58,496 nt of DNA from an uncultured Collinsella sp. (GTDB lineage: Bacteria; Actinomycetota; Coriobacteriia; Coriobacteriales; Coriobacteriaceae): contig CABUQV010000012.1 in NCBI GenBank assembly GCA_902493855.1, positions 1 to 58,496 of the forward strand. Reading direction: 5' to 3'. The notes beneath the pieces were generated by a model. The model did no database searches. It saw only the letters and a program-made list of their open reading frames with translations, and was not told the DNA's origin. Of this stretch, positions 52,995-58,496 are shown piece by piece. Position 1 is the first letter of the stretch. Each line of letters begins with the position of its first letter. The position numbers were made by a program, and so were the translations under genes.

Positions 52995-53531
52995 ATGTCC
53001 GATGCCGTTCGTGCCGAGAGAATCGCGCACGAGGTCGACTATGCCGCCCGTCAGCTGGCCCAGGCGGGCCGTTTGGATCTGACGCGCGAGTTTATCCAGC
53101 ATGGTGATGTGACGGTCTATGCGCACATGACTTCGGTAGCGCGGGCGAGCCTGTCCTTTGCCGAGCACTTGGGCCGTGCTGGCATTTCGGTCGACCGTGC
53201 CTCGTTGCTGCGCGGAGCCCTGTTACACGATTACTTTCTCTATGACTGGCACGATTCCGACCCGAGCCATCGGCTGCATGGCTTCCGCCACCCGTTTTTT
53301 GCCCTGGCACGTGCGGAGGAAGATTTTGAGCTGACGCCGCGCGAGCGGAATATTATCGTGCGGCATATGTTTCCGCTGGTGCCGGTGCCGCCGACGTGTC
53401 GTGAGGCATGGATTGTGTGCCTGGCAGATAAATGGTGCGCGCTGCGCGAGACGGTCGCCGGCCGTCTGCGGCGCAAGGACGAGGCGGACGATGGCGGGAG
53501 CAGCGAATCGAGCGAAAAGAGGAGGGGGTAG
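52995..53531 (+). CDS. HD-domain phosphohydrolase-like protein
   Basis: A 178-residue HD-superfamily protein. The metal motif appears as HMTSVARASLSFAEH followed by GALLHDYFLYDWH (HD pair) and further histidines in LHGFRHPFFALARAE and RHMFPL. It resembles the YfbR/phosphodiesterase-like HD proteins that begin with a helical domain. The start follows GGAGG. The gene ends in a stretch that provides the ribosome site of the next gene, so both are coupled. Substrate unknown. Confidence 0.85.
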   Translation: MSDAVRAERIAHEVDYAARQLAQAGRLDLTREFIQHGDVTVYAHMTSVARASLSFAEHLGRAGISVDRASLLRGALLHDYFLYDWHDSDPSHRLHGFRHPFFALARAEEDFELTPRERNIIVRHMFPLVPVPPTCREAWIVCLADKWCALRETVAGRLRRKDEADDGGSSESSEKRRG

Positions 53532-53534
53532 ACG

Positions 53535-54554
53535 TTGGGAACCGCGATCGACATGGCATTTGGCGGCGCGACGCTTGCCGCCTGCCCGCTTTCGGCACTG
53601 GTGCTCTCGTTTGCCTTCTACGGTTTTTGCGGCTGGGTGTGGGAGTCGACGGTCTGCGCCATGCTCAATCACGGACGATTTGCCAATAGCGGCTTTTTGC
53701 TGGGGCCGTGCTGCCCCATCTATGGCGCGGGCGGCATTGCCTGCTGGCTGCTGTTGCGCGGAATTCCTGACGCGTCGAGCCAGTTTGTCGCTGCAGCGCT
53801 TGTATGCAGCGTGATTGAGTACGGCGTAGGCGTGCTGTTGGAAAAAACAACGGGCGCGCGCTTTTGGGATTACTCGCACCTGCCGTTTAATTTGCATGGA
53901 CGCATTTGTCTGTACTGGGCCTGCGCGTTTGGCTTGGGTTCGTTGTGCATTTGTCGCGTAGTGGAACCGGCGGTGTTGGGCCTGCTCGCCCATCTGCCGG
54001 TCTTGATTGTTCGTTTGGCCGCCTTTGTCGTCGCGGTTGCAATGATCATCGATGCGATTTGCTCGCTGGCCAGTTGGCGCCGCCTGTCCGATCAGCTGGA
54101 GCGTGTGCGTGCCGACCTTGCCGACCGCATCAATGAGTCGCTTGCCGACGCGTCCGACTCCATGCTCGAGCGCATTCCCGATTCGACGATTGACTCGGTG
54201 GCGCAGACGCATATCCGCAGCCGCGCCGTTAACGCATGGCTGGCGGAACTGGGCGATGCGGCGCTCGATGCCCTGCGTGAGAAGGCTTCGATGCCGACGT
54301 TTATCTCGGACGGTGCTCGCGGCCTGGCACTCGCTGCTCGCCGCGTGGCCGATGCCGCGCCGAGCGTGCCTCGTCCGTCGCTCGCCCGTATTCGTGCTGG
54401 CAGGCGCGCAAGCCGTCCGGTGCCGAGTGTGTCGCTCAGCCGTCGCGACCTGCGTTTCTTCAATGCCTTCCCGCGCTTGCGCATCAACCGCTACGAGGGC
54501 GTCATCCGTGCCACCGACCTTCGCGACCGCGCCCACGAGCTGTTTCGGCGCTAG
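53535..54554 (+). CDS. CmpB-like ABC-permease-type membrane protein (PF06541)
   Basis: A 339-residue membrane protein. The first half (about 18-180) has five to six hydrophobic helices, including the conserved FYGFCGWVWES and NSGFLLGPCCPIYGAG with its FWDYSHLPFNLHGRI signature, the mark of the putative ABC-transporter type IV (CmpB) family. The second half is cytoplasmic and rich in Arg, Ser and Asp with predicted helices. It starts at TTG, 6 bases after GGAGGGGG, which lies at the end of the HD gene; the first ATG (53553) has no site. Function of the family is not settled; no ATPase gene is adjacent. Confidence 0.8.
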   Translation: MGTAIDMAFGGATLAACPLSALVLSFAFYGFCGWVWESTVCAMLNHGRFANSGFLLGPCCPIYGAGGIACWLLLRGIPDASSQFVAAALVCSVIEYGVGVLLEKTTGARFWDYSHLPFNLHGRICLYWACAFGLGSLCICRVVEPAVLGLLAHLPVLIVRLAAFVVAVAMIIDAICSLASWRRLSDQLERVRADLADRINESLADASDSMLERIPDSTIDSVAQTHIRSRAVNAWLAELGDAALDALREKASMPTFISDGARGLALAARRVADAAPSVPRPSLARIRAGRRASRPVPSVSLSRRDLRFFNAFPRLRINRYEGVIRATDLRDRAHELFRR

Positions 54555-54670
54555 CCGGGACGAGCGCCCTCGCGGCTCCCTTGCTCGCGTATTTCCCGTT
54601 CGGTTCGCGCCCGTTGCTGCGCCGTTTCCAAGATTGCGGCACCGTTTCCATTCGACAACGCAGCGTTTGA

Positions 54671-54784
54671 CTTATCTGCAACGCCGCCCGCACCGGCGCC
54701 GTTGGAGACGGCAAGATTTGGGTCGAGCCGGTCGAGGAGGTTATCCGCATCCGTACCGGCGAACAAGGCCCCACCGCGGTGTAG
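54671..54784 (+). pseudogene. Remnant of a PII signal protein gene (glnB/glnK), 3' end
   Basis: The frame ending at TAG 54782-54784 reads ...NAARTGAVGDGKIWVEPV EEVIRIRTGEQGPTAV*, the C-terminal signature of PII proteins (family AARTGKIGDGKIFV..VEEVIRIRTGE). In frame upstream a TGA at 54668-54670 stops it, and the preceding DNA does not resemble PII. About 36 of ~112 codons remain. Intact PII reports nitrogen and energy status to AmtB and glutamine synthetase. It has no start or ribosome site. It lies between the CmpB-like gene and tetR, in the otherwise empty 54555-54858 gap. Confidence 0.8.
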
Positions 54785-54858
54785 AATCGACCGCCTGCCA
54801 TTCGCGACGTTAAAATACTGCAATGAGGCACAAGACTTGCGTTGTGGATGGACAGATT

Positions 54859-55521
54859 ATGGGTCGTAATAAATATCCCGAGGAGACGGTCGCGAAGATT
54901 CTCGACGCGGCGCTGGAGCTATTCTGCGCACAGGGTTATGAGGGAACGAGCATTCAAGATATCGTCGACCGCCTCGATGGCATGACCAAGGGCGCTGTCT
55001 ATCATCACTTTAAGAGTAAAGAGGAGATTTTCAACGCCGCATTTGATCGGGGAATGGCTCCGATTATTGAGCGCCGTCGCTCCACGCTTGGTATCGGTAA
55101 TATGACCGGAGCTCAAAAGCTCAAGCGACTGTACGCGCCCGAGTCCGTCGTTCCGCAAATTGAGCTATGGGCACGCATACATCCTGCGGCAGATCCGGTA
55201 AAAAGCTCGCGGCTGCTGGCGATGCAGTACCAGGGTTCGTTTGACGAGTCGGCCGATGGCTATCTCCTGCCAATGATCGAGGAGGGCATCGCCGACGGCT
55301 CCATTGCGTGTGAATGCCCGCGCGAAGCGGCGGAGGCGGTATCGTTGTTGGCGAATCTTTGGCTGCTGCCGCTGTTCCGTCCGCTTGAGACCAAGGATCG
55401 AATGCTCGCTCGCGCGCAATGTTTGGCGCAGATGGCGGCCGCGGTGGGGCTCGATTTGGGTAATGAAGTGCTCCAGACAACGGCTCAGATTTGGGACGTA
55501 TGGAACCGTGCCGGGTGGTAA
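54859..55521 (+). CDS. TetR-family transcriptional regulator
   Basis: A 220-residue TetR-type repressor. The DNA-binding helices are ILDAALELFCAQGYEGTSIQDIVDRLDGMTKGAVYHHF with YHHFKSKEEIF, the near-invariant HTH pattern. The remainder is a helical ligand-binding domain. The start MGRNKYPEE is preferred to a GC-poor upstream ATG at 54823, though its ribosome site is weak. It precedes an MFS transporter by 100 bp with a terminator and two inverted ATACCGATAGTATGTA-like sites between them. It likely represses the transporter gene and responds to a drug it exports. Confidence 0.9.
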   Translation: MGRNKYPEETVAKILDAALELFCAQGYEGTSIQDIVDRLDGMTKGAVYHHFKSKEEIFNAAFDRGMAPIIERRRSTLGIGNMTGAQKLKRLYAPESVVPQIELWARIHPAADPVKSSRLLAMQYQGSFDESADGYLLPMIEEGIADGSIACECPREAAEAVSLLANLWLLPLFRPLETKDRMLARAQCLAQMAAAVGLDLGNEVLQTTAQIWDVWNRAGW

Positions 55522-55526
55522 AATAG

Positions 55527-55604
55527 ATACCGATAGTATGTAATAGATTTGAACGGGCAGCTCCGGCTGCCCTTTTCAAGTCGATAAATACATACTATTG
55601 GTAT
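55527..55604. promoter_or_regulatory. Paired operators and terminator between tetR and the MFS gene
   Basis: ATACCGATAGTATGTA (55527-55542) and TACATACTATTGGTAT (55589-55604) are inverted copies with one mismatch. They flank an intrinsic terminator, GGGCAG/CTGCCC (55555-55560 with 55567-55572), then TTTT. The second site overlaps the translation region of the transporter gene. Repressor looping is possible. Confidence 0.65.
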
Positions 55605-55621
55605 GTTTAGGGGGCGGACTT

Positions 55622-56884
55622 ATGGCTGGAATGCGGAGGAGTAGCGTCTCGTTGGAATCAAAAACAGTGCGGTCAATTAGACTCACGGAACTTCTGGTTG
55701 CGCAGCTTTGCGCGTATTCGATGCTGTCGGCGCTGTGCTTTGCGTATCCGCTTTACTTGTTCGATTGCAGCGGATCGTCAACGTTATATGGCGCCGTCGC
55801 GGCGATAGCGTTCGTGCCGGGCGTGCTTGCGACTCCGGCTGGCGGAATCTTGGCGGATCGCGGGAGACATCGCGGGGTTCTTGTGGTGCTCGGCATTGTT
55901 CTGATGGTTTCATCACTGTTGTTTATCCCCATGAAGCATTCGCTGCCTCTTACCGTTGTCGTGGTAGCAACGCTTTGCGTCCAATATGGCATCCAATCGC
56001 TGCTGAAACCGATGCTTCAAATTGAGACGGTGCGCATGACGGGCCAAGAAAAGGTTGAGCGTGCCACTGCGTTGGTCTCGCAGATAACCATGGCGAGCAA
56101 TATCTTGGGGCCTGTAGTCGGGACGGCAGTCTATGGGTGCTTTGGTATCGATGCTCTATGCGAAACCGCGGCGGTGACGTTTGTGATGTCAGCCCTGCTG
56201 TTCGGGGGCGCCCTCAAGCGAAATGCCTCATCTGAAACGATGGGAGACGGCGCGACTCGTACGACATGTCGAAATGATTTTCGGGAGTCGATTCGGTACC
56301 TGTTTCAAAACGCATCATTGCTCGTTGTGTTTTTACTTGCGGCTGTTTTAAACCTTGCGTTAGTTGGGTTAACGATTGGTGCCCCCGTTATTGTTGCAAA
56401 GCACCTCGGAATGCAGTCATCCTTTGTTGGGATTATTGAGGTGGCTATGGGCTTGGGTGGTCTTGTCGGCAGTGGTGTGGTCGGTATGAGGCCGCATCGT
56501 TTCTCTTTCAAGGGCATATGTCGATATGTTGCGATGATCTGTTTTGGAGTCGTGCCGATTATTGTCACGCTACTGAGCGGTCCTGATAAATTAGCGTTTG
56601 CCGCGCTTGCGGCCGGCTCGGCATGGGTTATGGCGTGGGCAAGCATTACATCGGTCGAAATCGTTTCATTCGTTCAGCGGTCAGCGCCAAAGGAACTCTG
56701 CGGAAAAGTGCTGGCACTCGTTTATATGACGCTTTCCTGTGCAACGCCTATTGGCCAATTGGTTTACGGGCTCGCATACGATCGATGGACTCCGGCGATT
56801 GTATTCGCAGGCATGTTGGCGGTGCTGACGTTGACGACGGTGTTGTTTTATCGGCTGAAAAGTCGCTTGTGGCGATTGTCTTAA
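55622..56884 (+). CDS. MFS transporter (drug efflux type)
   Basis: A 420-residue major-facilitator protein with about 12 hydrophobic helices. The loop between helices 2 and 3 carries GGILADRGRHRGVLV, an MFS motif A (G-x-L-a-D-r-x-G-r-k). The overall length and the region around AVLNLALVGLTIGAPVIV suit the DHA1/Bcr-like or macrolide-type efflux groups. The ATG follows AGGGGGCGG; an in-frame TTG earlier lies inside the operator. Controlled by the upstream TetR. Substrate unknown. Confidence 0.88.
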   Translation: MAGMRRSSVSLESKTVRSIRLTELLVAQLCAYSMLSALCFAYPLYLFDCSGSSTLYGAVAAIAFVPGVLATPAGGILADRGRHRGVLVVLGIVLMVSSLLFIPMKHSLPLTVVVVATLCVQYGIQSLLKPMLQIETVRMTGQEKVERATALVSQITMASNILGPVVGTAVYGCFGIDALCETAAVTFVMSALLFGGALKRNASSETMGDGATRTTCRNDFRESIRYLFQNASLLVVFLLAAVLNLALVGLTIGAPVIVAKHLGMQSSFVGIIEVAMGLGGLVGSGVVGMRPHRFSFKGICRYVAMICFGVVPIIVTLLSGPDKLAFAALAAGSAWVMAWASITSVEIVSFVQRSAPKELCGKVLALVYMTLSCATPIGQLVYGLAYDRWTPAIVFAGMLAVLTLTTVLFYRLKSRLWRLS

Positions 56885-56999
56885 GGCGCTGGGGCACCGT
56901 GAATGAGCGGAAACATTGTCTCGCCGCGCCGGGATGTCATTGTTCGGGCCTGCCTCTCCTTCGTCTACAATATCGTGCAGACGAAGGAGGGGCATGCCC

Positions 57000-57857
57000 A
57001 TGATCAAGATGTTTGCGAGTGACTTAGACGGAACGCTGCTGAACGCCCTGCACGAGGCAGATGGGACCATTCGCCGTGCCATTCGCGAGCTGACCGAGGC
57101 TGGCCTGCATGTGGTTCCCGCGACCGGACGCTCGACGTTGCCAATCGGCGAGCATGGCTTTACGGGGCTAGCGCTCGATGCCTGCTGTTCCAACGGGTCC
57201 ATCGTGCGCGACAGCCATGGCGAGGTGCTCAAGACCTGGACCATCGACCCACAGATTACCGAGGAGCTGCTCAAGGAGTTCCCGGATATTTGTTTTGACT
57301 GCTCCACGCCCGATGGCATGTTCTCGAGCGGTTCGTTCGAGATGCACCAGGCGGGTTTTAAGAAGGACAGCCCTATCAAGCGCATCGTGATGCGCGGGAT
57401 GCGTGCACGTGGCGGGTACCACGAGGAACAGTATTTCGACCAGTCGATCGGTGACATCCTGCGCCACGATGTGTGCAAGATCAACTGCCGTGTGACCTCG
57501 CCCGAGCTGGAGCGCGACCTCAAGACATATCTTGCCGAGCGCTCGGACCGCGTGGTCAACGCGCCGTTCGATCCGGTGATGTTCGAGATCACGGACGTGG
57601 CGTGCAACAAGGGCGAGAGTGTGGCCTGGCTGGCGGGCTACTACGGCATTGCCGAGGATGAGGTCGCGGTCTACGGCGACGGCGGCAACGACATCGCCAT
57701 GCTCAAACGTTTCCGCCACAGTTACGCGACCAAAAACGGCAGCGATGCAGCTAAGACCGCCGCGAGCGCGACCATCGGCAGCTGCATGGTCCATGCCGTC
57801 CCCAAGCACATGCTCGCCACCATGCGTAAGCAGAATTCCCACACCGTAATCGAATAA
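57000..57857 (+). CDS. HAD-superfamily Cof-type phosphatase
   Basis: A 285-residue phosphatase of the HAD-IIB (Cof/YidA) group. Motif I is FASDLDGTLLN (nucleophile Asp), motif II is PATGRS, and motif IV is VYGDGGNDIAMLKR, with the Cof signature Lys after KGESVAWLAGYYGI. It likely dephosphorylates sugar or flavin phosphates, but substrate is not determinable. The ATG at 57000 lies 9 bases after AGGAGG; the ATG two codons earlier is too close. Single gene. Confidence 0.9.
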   Translation: MIKMFASDLDGTLLNALHEADGTIRRAIRELTEAGLHVVPATGRSTLPIGEHGFTGLALDACCSNGSIVRDSHGEVLKTWTIDPQITEELLKEFPDICFDCSTPDGMFSSGSFEMHQAGFKKDSPIKRIVMRGMRARGGYHEEQYFDQSIGDILRHDVCKINCRVTSPELERDLKTYLAERSDRVVNAPFDPVMFEITDVACNKGESVAWLAGYYGIAEDEVAVYGDGGNDIAMLKRFRHSYATKNGSDAAKTAASATIGSCMVHAVPKHMLATMRKQNSHTVIE

Positions 57858-57940
57858 TGAAACAAAGGGACAGCCCCTCTGTCACATGGGAGATGCCGGC
57901 TTTTGGCGTATGGGACTGTTACGCTTTCGCCACCAACAAA

Positions 57941-58139
57941 TTTCGAGTTATTCGGCCTGTCGGAGGTCGTTAAATGGCTAAAGATGCCCTCTCAGGAACA
58001 TTCACACCTCTAATGGTGTTTGATTCGGTGACGTAAGTGAGCAAATGGGCATGTATGCGCTCAAATAAGGACAAAAACTCTCAGATAATCCCGGCGGTGG
58101 ATTTATACAGAACCAGCAGCGTGGCCGAATAACTCGAAA
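57941..58139. repeat. Inverted-repeat element in the terminal intergenic region
   Basis: TTTCGAGTTATTCGGCC (57941-57957) and GGCCGAATAACTCGAAA (58123-58139) are perfect 17-bp inverted repeats, with partial matching continuing outward. They enclose 165 bp without a gene. It resembles the elements at 1369 and 32828 in size and could be a small mobile element; no target duplication seen. Confidence 0.5.
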
Positions 58140-58163
58140 AATGTAGGTAGCAGTTCGGCGACA

Positions 58164-58208
58164 AGCTCGGGTATGGCAAAGGAACAGTTCCTTCGCCATA
58201 CCCGAGCT
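58164..58208. terminator. Long hairpin before the small peptide gene
   Basis: AGCTCGGGTATGGCAAAGGA (from 58164) pairs with TTCCTTCGCCATACCCGAGC (from 58188), 21 of 22 pairs with a 2-4 nt loop. No T-run; possible terminator in either direction or structured upstream element. Confidence 0.6.
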
Positions 58209-58223
58209 CCGATCTTCTGAAAT

Positions 58224-58239
58224 GCGAACAAACATTCGC
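58224..58239. promoter_or_regulatory. SOS-like (LexA) box upstream of a small membrane peptide
   Basis: GCGAACAAACATTCGC fits CGAAC-N4-GTTCG with one mismatch (ATTCG). A TAGAAT -10 hexamer lies at 58259. The peptide gene starts 90 bp downstream. Confidence 0.5.
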
Positions 58240-58328
58240 ATATCTAACTGCGCTTTGATAGAATCGGTATCGTTGCTGGCAGTTCCATGTGTCGGGCAGC
58301 GCCCTCCATGCGACGGGAGGTGATGCCC

Positions 58329-58445
58329 ATGACCGATCTGATTGATTTCGTGAGGCTCCTGACCGCTTTGGTCTCGCTCCTCACGGCGCTTATCGGGCTT
58401 TCCGAGGCACTTAAGCAGCGTACGAAGCAAAAGAAGACGATATGA
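58329..58445 (+). CDS. Small membrane peptide (holin-like toxin candidate)
   Basis: A 38-residue peptide starting MTDLIDFVRLLTALVSLLTA, with one hydrophobic segment (about 5-26) and a basic C-terminus (KQRTKQKK). The shape matches small type I toxins of the Fst/TxpA/TisB kind and putative holin-like toxins. The start is the second of two ATGs, 8 bases after GGGAGG; the first is too close. A candidate SOS box lies upstream, as for tisB in E. coli. No antisense RNA promoter could be identified, and the window ends 51 bp later. Expression is unproven. Confidence 0.55.
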   Translation: MTDLIDFVRLLTALVSLLTALIGLSEALKQRTKQKKTI

Positions 58446-58496
58446 GAAAGCCATTTGGGTCGCCTCCCCCGCGGCGCAGCTTCTTTCCGCGGGCTC

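Noticed and set aside
54551..54823. Minus-strand open frame of 90 codons
   Set aside because: It lies opposite the PII remnant, which explains the coding-like composition; no start signal.

Overview
The window reads as chromosomal DNA of a GC-rich anaerobic actinomycete of the class Coriobacteriia, most like the gut genus Collinsella. This assignment is inference from gene content and style (pyruvate formate-lyase, PTS sugar uptake, heterodimeric ABC exporters, a Tat-type lipoprotein, short intergenic REP-like repeats), not from a database search. No rRNA, tRNA, CRISPR array, complete insertion sequence or prophage was seen. Coordinates were read by eye; starts were chosen from Shine-Dalgarno spacing.

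Layout. 0-9 kb: aroF (DAHP synthase), a marR-ABC-ABC exporter operon, and an SDR oxidoreductase followed by a 2-keto-3-deoxygluconate permease. 9-20.4 kb: a pyruvate formate-lyase whose glycyl-radical domain is a separate small gene (pflB + grcA), a LacI-controlled fructoside cluster (lacI, two GH32 enzymes, a PTS EIIBC), degV, pflA and mtnN. 20.4-26.5 kb: engB and aspartate-family biosynthesis (thrB, thrC, lysC, asd). 26.8-29 kb: DNA-repair and stress genes (ogt, a gyrI-like gene with a perfect LexA-type box) around decayed chloride-channel and Abi genes. 29-37 kb: a MacB/FtsX-type ABC system, pfkA, an Ntn-type amide hydrolase, an M18 aminopeptidase. 37-45 kb: a RelB/PIN toxin-antitoxin pair, a 2-hydroxyacid dehydrogenase, map, a radical SAM protein, an alpha/beta hydrolase, and a signalling pair (GGDEF-REC-HD-GYP + Hpt). 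45-58.5 kb: a polar amino-acid ABC importer with a gamma-glutamyl hydrolase, an iron alcohol dehydrogenase, a divergent dxs, HD and CmpB-like membrane proteins, a glnB remnant, TetR/MFS, a HAD phosphatase and a small membrane peptide behind an SOS-like box.

The most unusual content is between the genes. Four nested hairpins (after grcA, thrB, asd and pfkA) share the same internal-loop sequences while their helices differ but stay paired, including a 4-bp helix that covaries in step. A second, unrelated structured element follows aroF and the hydroxyacid dehydrogenase and also shows compensatory changes. In several cases the stop codon lies inside or next to the outer helix, so these look like structured 3' ends of mRNAs. 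Three further families add to this: a five-copy ~48-bp repeat, a three-unit ATCTGTAACA array, and three ~180-230-bp elements bounded by inverted repeats.
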